Translations under genes and position numbers: made by a program
The notes under the pieces: generated by a model
Seen by the model: the letters and a program-made list of their open reading frames with translations, nothing else
The model's database searches: none
What the model was told of the DNA's origin: nothing
Shown: one piece after another, positions 57,953 to 64,000 of the stretch
Layout: each line of letters starts with the position of its first letter
How positions within the stretch are numbered: position 1 is the stretch's first letter
Assembly: GCA_002350705.1 (NCBI GenBank)
Contig: DEFH01000053.1
Coordinates: 125,215-189,214, forward strand
Reading direction: 5' to 3'
DNA: 64,000 nucleotides
DNA from: Ruminococcaceae bacterium UBA2857
GTDB taxonomy: Bacteria > Bacillota > Clostridia > Oscillospirales > Acutalibacteraceae

Positions 57953-59152
57953 ATGAATGAACGGTTGAATGAACGGTTGATTGTATGGATATGGCTTCAG
58001 GAATGTCTGGGATACGGCAGGACAGGAATTCAAAAAATTTTCAGTGTTTTTGAAAAGCCTGAGGATATCCTGACGGCAAGTGAAGCAACTTTGCGTGAAA
58101 CAAATCTTTTTAATGAGCATACACTGTTAAAAATCCTGTATAAAGATTTACGGTATGCCAAAAAGGTTTATGATGACTGTCAGCGTTTGGGCTATGACAT
58201 CATTTCCGTACTGGATGAACGCTACCCCGAAAATCTCAGAAAATTGGATGATTTACCGCTTTTGCTGTATGTAGAGGGAACTCTCCCCAAAACCGGCGGA
58301 ATTCTTTGCACAGCGGTTGTCGGCTCAAGAAAGGCAACGGATGAAAGTAAAAAAATAGCTTTGGATATTGGTGCGGGGCTGGCAATGAACGGAGCAGTTG
58401 TGGTCAGCGGCGGAGCAGACGGCGTTGATACGCAGGCTCACAGAGGTGCTTTGAGTGCCAACGCTCAGACAGTCTGTGTGTTGGGCTGCGGACTGAATTA
58501 CAACTCTCTCGTCAAAGATGTGCAGCTCAGAAAAGATATATCCCGTTCGGGAGCGGTCATTTCGGAATACCCTCCCCATGTGACATCCCAGAAGCATACA
58601 TTTTTACAGCGTGACAGGATTATTGCCGGAATGTGTGAGTGTACGGTGGTCGTGCAGGCAGGAATCGGAAGCGGTTCGCTTGCTACCGCTGATTTGGCGA
58701 TGAAATACCGGAGAAAAGTGTTTGTTATGAAAGATACACCGGATACCCCTGCCTTTGCGGGACTGAAATATCTGATTCGTCATGGTGCCGATACCATTCA
58801 GACACACACCGACCTTTTGCGTTGGTATCGGAAAACAGAGGATATGCCGGCTGTCGAGGAAGCTGTTTCCGATCAGGCACAGCAGGAAAAAGAACTGCAT
58901 TTTGAATATCGTACCCGCAAAAGGAAGTCTCAGCCGTGTACAATGGAGCAGACGGAAAAGAAATTTTTGTCTGAACAGTTGACAGAAAACGCAGTTATGG
59001 TGTATCATACAATTTCAGAGATACCTGTTGACACGGACGACATCAGCAATGCCGTTGATTTGGATATTCCGTCTGTCACAGCGGCACTGACGGAGCTTGA
59101 AATGATGGGCTTTGTTGTTCAGATAGCAGGAAAAAGATATATCAGAAAATAA
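57953..59152 (+). CDS. dprA: DNA-processing protein DprA
   Basis: 399 aa. Loads RecA on incoming single-stranded DNA in transformation. After a helical N-terminal part (IQKIFSVFEKPEDIL) come the Rossmann core motifs AVVGSRKATDESK, VVSGGADGVDTQAHRGAL, TVCVLGCGL, SEYPP, LQRDRIIAGM, VVQAGIGSGSLATADLAM and FAGLKYLI, then a C-terminal winged-helix (EISNAV-like ISNAVDLDIPSVTAALTELEMMG). The start lies in a 12-bp tandem duplication. Confidence 0.95.
   Translation: MNERLNERLIVWIWLQECLGYGRTGIQKIFSVFEKPEDILTASEATLRETNLFNEHTLLKILYKDLRYAKKVYDDCQRLGYDIISVLDERYPENLRKLDDLPLLLYVEGTLPKTGGILCTAVVGSRKATDESKKIALDIGAGLAMNGAVVVSGGADGVDTQAHRGALSANAQTVCVLGCGLNYNSLVKDVQLRKDISRSGAVISEYPPHVTSQKHTFLQRDRIIAGMCECTVVVQAGIGSGSLATADLAMKYRRKVFVMKDTPDTPAFAGLKYLIRHGADTIQTHTDLLRWYRKTEDMPAVEEAVSDQAQQEKELHFEYRTRKRKSQPCTMEQTEKKFLSEQLTENAVMVYHTISEIPVDTDDISNAVDLDIPSVTAALTELEMMGFVVQIAGKRYIRK
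57956..57979. repeat. 12-bp tandem duplication at the 5' end of dprA
   Basis: AATGAACGGTTG occurs twice in a row, giving NERL-NERL just after the start Met. Confidence 0.85.
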
Positions 59153-59169
59153 TTTTGTCGGAGGAAATT

Positions 59170-61344
59170 ATGTCGAAACTTGTGATTGTGGAGTCGCCTG
59201 CCAAGGCGAAAACCATAAAAAAATACCTTGGTTCGGGTTATGAAGTAGTGGCATCCATGGGACATATCAGAGATCTCAATCCCAACAGGCTGAGTGTGGA
59301 TATTAAAAAGAAGTTTGCACCGAAATATGAGATTATCCCGGGAAAAGAAAAGCTGGCAGATGAACTGGTGAAGCTTGCCCAAAAAAGCGAATATGTTTAT
59401 CTGGCAACGGACCCTGACCGTGAGGGAGAGGCGATTTCATGGCATCTTGCCTATCTGCTGGGACTTGATTTGGATGATACCAACAGAGTGACTTTTAACG
59501 AAATTACGAAAACGGGTGTCAATACAGGAATGAGTGCCCCCCGTAAAATTGATTTGGATTTGGTCAATGCTCAGCAGGCAAGAAGAATTCTGGACAGACT
59601 GGTGGGCTATAAACTCAGCCCGTTTCTCTCCAAGAAAATCAGAAAAGGTCTTTCGGCAGGTCGTGTGCAGTCTGTTGCCGTGAGAATCGTGGTTGACCGT
59701 GAGAAAAAAATCAGAGCTTTCAAACCCGAGGAATACTGGAGTATTGATGCCAAATTTGTTCCCAAGGGAAGCCGCAAAGCCTTTTCGGCGTCTTTCTACG
59801 GAAACGCTCAGGGCAAAATGAAAATCGGAAATCAACATCAGGCACAGGAAATTCTGGACGCTGTGAAAGATGCACAGCCGTTTGTGGAAAAGGTTAAGCA
59901 CGGTACCAGAAAACGTCAGCCTGCCCCACCCTTCATCACCTCCACGCTCCAGCAGGAAGCTTCACGCAAGCTGGGTTTTCAGTCAAAGCGTACCATGAAA
60001 GTAGCTCAGGAACTGTATGAAGGTATCGACATTCAGGGAATGGGGGCGGTCGGTCTGATTACCTATATGAGAACAGATTCTCTGCGTCTGTCGGAGGATG
60101 CCCTGAATGCCGCAGAAGAATATATTAAAAAAACATGGGGCAGCGATTATCTGCCCAAGGACGGTCACCGTCATTTTAAATCCCGTTCCAATGCACAGGA
60201 TGGTCACGAGGCGATTCGTCCTACAACCGTAGACCTGGATCCTGCCGGTATCAAGGACAGCCTTACCGGTGACCAGTATAAGCTGTATAAACTGATATGG
60301 GAGCGTTTTATTGCCTGTCAGATGGCGGAATGTATTCAAAAGACAACACAGGCTGATATTCATGTAAATGACTATATTTTCAAGGCATCGGGCTATGTAG
60401 TGGATTTTGACGGCTACACGGTGCTGTATGTGGAAAGCAGGGACACCGCTGATGAAGAAAAAGAATCGGAACTTCCCGAACTCAAAAAGGATATGCCTTT
60501 GAAAGTAAAAGAAATGATTCCGAATCAGCATTTTACACAGCCGCCTGCCCGTTATACGGAAGCATCTCTCATCAAGGCAATGGAAGAATATGGTATTGGT
60601 CGTCCGTCTACGTATGCCTCTACGATTTCCACCATCACTTCCAGAGAATATGTCAAGCGTGAAAATAAAACCCTCTATCCGACAGAATTGGGAGAAGTTA
60701 CTACTCGACTTATGGAAGAGCGTTTTCCGAAAATCGTCAATGTCAAATTCACTGCCCAGATGGAACAGGAACTGGATACCGTAGAAGAAGGCGAATGCAG
60801 TTGGGTACAGCTGCTGACGGATTTTTACGGAGACTTTATCACAACGCTGAAACAGGCAAAGGAAGAAATGAAAGATGTCAAAATCGAACTGGAAGAGGAT
60901 AAGACCGATTTGATTTGTGATAAATGCGGCAAACCGATGGTTGTCAAATTCGGCAGATACGGCAAATTTATTGCCTGTTCGGGCTATCCCGACTGTAAAA
61001 ACATTGTCAAGCTGGCGGACACGCTCAAAGACATTCCCTGTCCGAAATGCGGCGGCAATGTGATTGTCAGAACCACCAAAAAGGGAAGAACCTTCTATGG
61101 CTGTTCCAATTATCCGGACTGCAATTTTATTTCATGGTATCAGCCGACAACCGAGAAATGCCCTCAGTGCGGCAGTACGCTCTTTAAGAAAAAGGGCAAA
61201 AAACCCCTTCTGTTCTGTACAGCAGAGGGCTGCGGCTATACTGCGGCAGATGAATCGGAAGATACAACGGAGATCATCCGAATGATTGTCCCTCAAAAAA
61301 CGGAATCCGAAGAACCGATCCGGACTTCGGAAGTCAATGAATAA
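59170..61344 (+). CDS. topA: DNA topoisomerase I
   Basis: 724 aa from the ATG after GGAGG; a TTG at 59155 lacks an SD. Type IA topoisomerase, relaxes negative supercoils. Toprim motif KLVIVESPAKAKTIKKYLG, DPDREGEAISWHL, and the active-site Tyr299 (GLITYMRTDS). C-terminal zinc ribbons of C4 type: CDKCGKPM...CSGYPDC, CPKCGGNVIV...CSNYPDC and CPQCGSTLF...CTAEGC. Often follows dprA in Firmicutes. Confidence 0.97.
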   Translation: MSKLVIVESPAKAKTIKKYLGSGYEVVASMGHIRDLNPNRLSVDIKKKFAPKYEIIPGKEKLADELVKLAQKSEYVYLATDPDREGEAISWHLAYLLGLDLDDTNRVTFNEITKTGVNTGMSAPRKIDLDLVNAQQARRILDRLVGYKLSPFLSKKIRKGLSAGRVQSVAVRIVVDREKKIRAFKPEEYWSIDAKFVPKGSRKAFSASFYGNAQGKMKIGNQHQAQEILDAVKDAQPFVEKVKHGTRKRQPAPPFITSTLQQEASRKLGFQSKRTMKVAQELYEGIDIQGMGAVGLITYMRTDSLRLSEDALNAAEEYIKKTWGSDYLPKDGHRHFKSRSNAQDGHEAIRPTTVDLDPAGIKDSLTGDQYKLYKLIWERFIACQMAECIQKTTQADIHVNDYIFKASGYVVDFDGYTVLYVESRDTADEEKESELPELKKDMPLKVKEMIPNQHFTQPPARYTEASLIKAMEEYGIGRPSTYASTISTITSREYVKRENKTLYPTELGEVTTRLMEERFPKIVNVKFTAQMEQELDTVEEGECSWVQLLTDFYGDFITTLKQAKEEMKDVKIELEEDKTDLICDKCGKPMVVKFGRYGKFIACSGYPDCKNIVKLADTLKDIPCPKCGGNVIVRTTKKGRTFYGCSNYPDCNFISWYQPTTEKCPQCGSTLFKKKGKKPLLFCTAEGCGYTAADESEDTTEIIRMIVPQKTESEEPIRTSEVNE

Positions 61345-61395
61345 TCACGATGAAAAAATAAAAATGAAATTTCGGTTTGGGAGTAATATCATACA

Positions 61396-62562
61396 ATGTA
61401 TCTGAAATCAAAATGGATATCGGTTTTAAAAATCAAGAATATTTTGTTTCTTTTATTAGGACTGTTTTTCACAATCATGTCGGTATGGGATATCGTATCT
61501 CTTATCATCTATTATTGGGGGGACTGGGATACGGTTCTGCACGCCCGCTCCACGCCGGAATCTGTCTGCTTATTTTTCATTGGCTGTATGATGCTGATTT
61601 GTATGAAGGTATCAGCAAACGCAATCAAAAAATCCAACTTCTATTCAAGCTATTTTGAAACAGAGCTTTACAGTGATGTGGGATATGATGAACTGTCACA
61701 AGTGACAGGCTATACGGCGAAAAAAGTAAAATATGATTTGCATATTTTCAGAAAACTTTATATGAAACGTTTTTCGTTTGTGCAGGATCATGACGGAGAA
61801 CACGTTGAATTGTACAGCAAAACGGTTGAGTGCAGCTGCAAAAACTGCGGTGCGGTCATAGATAAGAAAATATATTTTGCGGGTATCTGCCCTTATTGCA
61901 AAACATCCGATGTATTTGCTGCGGTCATAACTGACAATAAAGTGTACAGTATTACAAAAGATACGTCTGAAAATAAAAAAAATTCTGGATATTACCTGCA
62001 AAAAACTTTTTGGATAAAAATGGCGGCAGGTATCATAGCCTTATCGTTGTCAATCGTTACTTTTTTCATTTTGTTTGGTGCGACGATTGATCATACCGTC
62101 AAATATAATGACCATGCATATCTTTTGGATCTGGTACTGTCCGGAGAGGGCTATTCATCAATAGAACGAAATCAAAAACAAATACTGAATTTTATCATAT
62201 TTGATATATTCTTTGCATTGTTTTTTTTGGCAATTGTATTTATCTGTATCAAAAAACTTTCCCTGATGAAACAATCGGGAAGTTTTGCGTGTATTTTTGC
62301 ACATTCCGACAAACCGTTCTTGAATTTCAGCATTCTCAAAACGAGAAAACCTGCGGCATCTTTGCGAAAAGCGATTCAGAACGGATATATCAGACACTGT
62401 ACGATAGAAAATCATGAAGGCAAAATGAAAATAGCCCTTGCAAAGAAAATCGTCAAAGACAGCTGTCCGTCATGCGGAGCCTCTGTTACGGGAGTCGTCA
62501 ATGAAGATTATATATGTCAGTTCTGCAAAAACAGAATTATCAAAGTGATTGAGAAAAAATAA
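61396..62562 (+). CDS. membrane protein with two zinc ribbons, unknown
   Basis: 388 aa. Two helices near the N-terminus (ILFLLLGLFFTIMSVWDIV, SVCLFFIGCMMLICMKV), a soluble loop with a zinc ribbon (CSCKNCGAV...CPYCKTSDV), two more helices (MAAGIIALSLSIVTFFILFG; FIIFDIFFALFFLAIVFIC) and a C-terminal second zinc ribbon (CPSCGASVTG...CQFCKNR). The first ribbon follows a region (about residues 95-130, ELSQVTGYTAKKVKYDLHIF) that could be a winged helix. I recognise no family. AT-rich, with a start 50 bases after topA but no terminator in between. Confidence 0.68.
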   Translation: MYLKSKWISVLKIKNILFLLLGLFFTIMSVWDIVSLIIYYWGDWDTVLHARSTPESVCLFFIGCMMLICMKVSANAIKKSNFYSSYFETELYSDVGYDELSQVTGYTAKKVKYDLHIFRKLYMKRFSFVQDHDGEHVELYSKTVECSCKNCGAVIDKKIYFAGICPYCKTSDVFAAVITDNKVYSITKDTSENKKNSGYYLQKTFWIKMAAGIIALSLSIVTFFILFGATIDHTVKYNDHAYLLDLVLSGEGYSSIERNQKQILNFIIFDIFFALFFLAIVFICIKKLSLMKQSGSFACIFAHSDKPFLNFSILKTRKPAASLRKAIQNGYIRHCTIENHEGKMKIALAKKIVKDSCPSCGASVTGVVNEDYICQFCKNRIIKVIEKK

Positions 62563-62590
62563 TGAAAATCAATGTATTTGATTTTCATTG
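62561..62590. other. stop-proximal hairpin
   Basis: AATGAAAATC / GATTTTCATT with a 10-base loop, overlapping the stop codon of the zinc-ribbon membrane gene. Confidence 0.5.
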
Positions 62591-62605
62591 AGCCGAAATG
62601 AATCA

Positions 62606-62648
62606 AAAACGCTGTGCTGAAATCAGATTCGGCACAGCGTTTCTTTTT
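62606..62648. terminator. bidirectional terminator
   Basis: AAACGCTGTGC / GCACAGCGTTT with T-rich flank; serves the plus-strand membrane gene and the minus-strand DUF378 gene. Confidence 0.85.
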
Positions 62649-62658
62649 GGTGTGTTGG

Positions 62659-62877
62659 TCAGGTTGAAGAGAGGGTGGGTGTTGTGTCCTTTTCTCTGAA
62701 CAGCAGAGAAATACACCAGATGGCTGACAACGCAACCAGTGTATAAATAATTCTGCTGACGATGCCTGTCTGTCCACCGCACAGCCATGCAACAAGGTCA
62801 AACTGGAAAATGCCTACAGAACCCCAGTTAAGTCCGCCTATAATCAGCAGAATCAATGAAAGTTTATCCAGCATCAT
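62659..62877 (-). CDS. DUF378 (YuzA-like) membrane protein
   Basis: 72 aa, two hydrophobic helices: LSLILLIIGGLNWGSVGIFQFDLVAWL with the highly conserved GGLNWG motif of DUF378, and IIYTLVALSAIWCISLLF. Start at 62877, 6 bases after AAGGAGG; an ATG at 62874 is an alternative. Function unknown for the family. The short C-terminal tail RKDTTPTLSST-like is polar. Confidence 0.9.
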   Translation of the reverse strand: MMLDKLSLILLIIGGLNWGSVGIFQFDLVAWLCGGQTGIVSRIIYTLVALSAIWCISLLFREKDTTPTLSST

Positions 62878-62934
62878 TCATTACCTCCTTTTCAATCGGG
62901 ATAATCATAGTTTGGACAGAATTTTTGATTTTAT

Positions 62935-63225
62935 TCAAAGATACTGACTGCATTTTTGCAAAGTACGGACTGCCTTTTTAAGATGTTTATAGACAGTTGT
63001 AGGCTGAATTCCCATTCTGAGTGCAATTTCCCTGACGGAAAGATTTTCCAGATAACGCATGGAAATACAGTCATGCTGGCGTTGTGTCAGTTCGTTTTTC
63101 AGAGCAATGCGGACAATTTTTTTCATCCGCTGTACTCTCGGATCAGATATATCCTGCTGATATAGAAAATGATTCCAGGATAATTTTTCAAGCGATGTCG
63201 GTTCCATTGAAATTTCTCTTTTCAA
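62935..63225 (-). CDS. sigma-70 region 4-like HTH protein
   Basis: 96 aa from a TTG at 63225, 8 bases after AAAGGGGA and overlapping the upstream stop by 4 bases (TTGA), so coupled. The C-terminal half reads LTQRQHDCISMRYLENLSVREIALRMGIQPTTVYKHLKKAVRTLQ in outline: sigma region 4/LuxR-like HTH. There is no region 2, so it cannot bind the -10 as a normal sigma. It resembles small phage or ICE-encoded activators that act on late promoters. Divergent from the XRE gene. Confidence 0.75.
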   Translation of the reverse strand: MKREISMEPTSLEKLSWNHFLYQQDISDPRVQRMKKIVRIALKNELTQRQHDCISMRYLENLSVREIALRMGIQPTTVYKHLKKAVRTLQKCSQYL

Positions 63226-63428
63226 AATGCGATCCCCTTTCTTTTTTTGAGAGTGTTGCCGATGTTTACACAGTCCAGATACATCTGATACAAAACGGAT
63301 ATGCGGAAATTCATTTCTTTCAGCTCTCCGACAGGAGCGGTTGGAAGCTGTTGTTTGATGGCGTTAATGTTGCCTTTGATACGGTCGGCATTGTCAAAAT
63401 ATTCCTGTGCCCACTGAGAATAGGTCAT
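63222..63428 (-). CDS. small protein of the repressor switch, unknown
   Basis: 68 aa from the ATG at 63428, 8 bases after AAAGGAG. A helical, charged protein: YSQWAQEYFDNADRIKGNINAIKQQL and ELKEMNFRISVLYQMYLDCVNIGNTLKKRKGI in outline. I recognise no family, but such short proteins occur with sigma-like genes in mobile elements. Two palindromes lie between its promoter and start codon. It is the first gene of the minus-strand unit. Confidence 0.6.
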   Translation of the reverse strand: MTYSQWAQEYFDNADRIKGNINAIKQQLPTAPVGELKEMNFRISVLYQMYLDCVNIGNTLKKRKGIAF

Positions 63429-63443
63429 GTCCGGTCTCCTTTC

Positions 63444-63458
63444 TACACATAATGTGTA
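63444..63458. promoter_or_regulatory. palindromic site A
   Basis: TACACAT-A-ATGTGTA, perfect 7-bp arms, about 15 bases before the start codon of the 68-aa gene. Confidence 0.65.
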
Positions 63459-63489
63459 TTCAACGATTAAAAATATAAGGCACATTATC

Positions 63490-63502
63490 ACACGATTCGT
63501 GT
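63490..63502. promoter_or_regulatory. palindromic site B
   Basis: ACACGA-T-TCGTGT, perfect 6-bp arms; shares the ACAC..GTGT frame of site A. Lies 21-33 bases beyond the -10 box of the minus-strand promoter. Confidence 0.55.
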
Positions 63503-63522
63503 ATGATTTGCCTGTAATTAAC

Positions 63523-63550
63523 AGTATAGCTCATTTTTTCAAAAAATCAA
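63523..63550 (-). promoter_or_regulatory. promoter of the sigma-like unit
   Basis: On the minus strand: TTGATT (63550-63545), 16-base spacer, TATACT (63528-63523). Confidence 0.5.
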
Positions 63551-63628
63551 GAGGAAATCGAAAATTTGTTTGATTGACTAAAAGAGAATCTCCAAATTCG
63601 TTAAAACGCTGAAAATGCATCATACCTC

Positions 63629-63657
63629 TTGAAACTACACAATATGTGTGCTATAAT
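63629..63657 (+). promoter_or_regulatory. promoter of the XRE repressor gene
   Basis: TTGAAA (63629-63634), 17-base spacer, TATAAT (63652-63657). The spacer holds palindromic site C. Confidence 0.8.
63636..63650. promoter_or_regulatory. palindromic site C
   Basis: TACACAATATGTGTG, with ACACA and TGTGT arms, between the -35 and -10 boxes of the XRE gene. Confidence 0.65.
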
Positions 63658-63695
63658 GGCTGGAAAGTATTGTAAGAAAAGACGGAGGCATACTT

Positions 63696-64000
63696 ATGAA
63701 AATTTATCTGGGACAAAAAATCAAAGAACTGAGAAAAAAAGCCAATATCAGTCAGGCAAACCTGGCACGCAAAATCGGTGTTTCACCGTCTGCTATCGGA
63801 ATGTATGAACAAAACAGACGAACTCCCGATAATGAGACTATGCTGAAACTGTGCAGTTTCTTTGATGTCAGTCTGGACTATCTGGTCGGATCGGCGGTCA
63901 ATTATGAAAGCTTTTCCGAGTATAATGATGTTGCGGATATGCTGGATGAATTTGCAAAAAAACTCTGTGAGCAGGAGGGACTGATGTTTGACGGCAGTCC
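63696..64000 (+). CDS. XRE family repressor, 5' part
   Basis: The first 101 codons are seen; the gene runs out of the window. ATG 7 bases after GGAGG. An HTH of the Cro/C1 type: LGQKIKELRKKANISQANLARKIGVS then PSAIGMYEQNRRTPDNETMLKLC, followed by FFDVSLDYLVGSAVN and a helix DVADMLDEFAKKLCEQEGLMF. The end EQEGLMFDG is usual in repressors of clostridial prophages and integrative elements. It faces a sigma-like unit across three palindromes and probably represses both directions (inference). Confidence 0.9.
   Translation, partial: MKIYLGQKIKELRKKANISQANLARKIGVSPSAIGMYEQNRRTPDNETMLKLCSFFDVSLDYLVGSAVNYESFSEYNDVADMLDEFAKKLCEQEGLMFDGS

Overview
The window looks like a chromosomal segment of an anaerobic, Gram-positive Clostridia bacterium, most likely a Ruminococcaceae/Ruminococcus-type gut or rumen commensal. 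The evidence is the SCIFF peptide with its radical SAM maturase, the TIGR04086 membrane protein, CotF-like coat proteins, a V-type (not F-type) ATPase operon, intermediate GC, strong Shine-Dalgarno (SD) sites, many TTG/GTG starts, and housekeeping order infC-rpmI-rplT and tgt-yajC. No tRNA, rRNA, CRISPR array, insertion sequence or integrase was seen. No stretch longer than about 300 bases lacks a gene.

Layout. 1-4.1 kb: 3' end of infB, ppk1 and a phosphofructokinase. 4.1-11.2 kb: a small membrane protein; a PH-domain gene with two ABC-2 permeases, the second frameshifted; a PadR-controlled envelope module (PadR, DUF1700/HAAS, DUF4097, HAAS fusion); and a secreted Ig-like/transglutaminase protein. 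11.2-20.1 kb: nadBC, a pRiA4b ORF-3 domain protein, hflX, a cytoplasmic GH13 enzyme, two CotF-like genes and a TraB/GumN lipoprotein. 20.2-21.3 kb: two small surface proteins with sortase-like tails. 21.4-28.9 kb: a surface polysaccharide locus (polymerase-like protein and initiating phosphosugar transferase on minus; Wzm/Wzt-type exporter, glycosyltransferase, membrane-anchored Ig-like protein and IspD/TarI cytidylyltransferase on plus). 29.1-37.6 kb: a complete V-type ATPase operon whose rotor keeps all the Na+-binding residues of the Enterococcus enzyme. 37.7-42.2 kb: a DUF2975/YozG-type regulatory locus, a zinc-ribbon protein, and ApbE with a NusG_II protein. 42.3-48 kb: an XRE-receiver fusion regulator divergent from an acyl-CoA ligase, an NCS2 purine permease, a repeat lipoprotein and a SHOCT protein. 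48.2-50.2 kb: a MurT/GatD-like pair lacking the expected catalytic residues. 50.5-61.3 kb: tgt-yajC, SCIFF locus, infC-rpmI-rplT with a leader attenuator and AUU start, a shikimate-kinase-like gene, an rRNA methyltransferase, dprA and topA. 61.4-64 kb: a zinc-ribbon membrane protein, a DUF378 protein, and a divergent repressor/sigma-like switch with three palindromic sites.

The observations I would check first are: (1) the degenerate MurT/GatD pair at 48.2-50.2 kb, where the amidotransferase has lost both its nucleophilic Cys and its His, and the ligase has lost several Mur-ligase signatures; (2) the phage-like XRE switch at the right edge; (3) the shikimate-kinase homologue with altered substrate-binding residues; (4) the HTH-receiver fusion regulator with a palindrome between its own -35 and -10.
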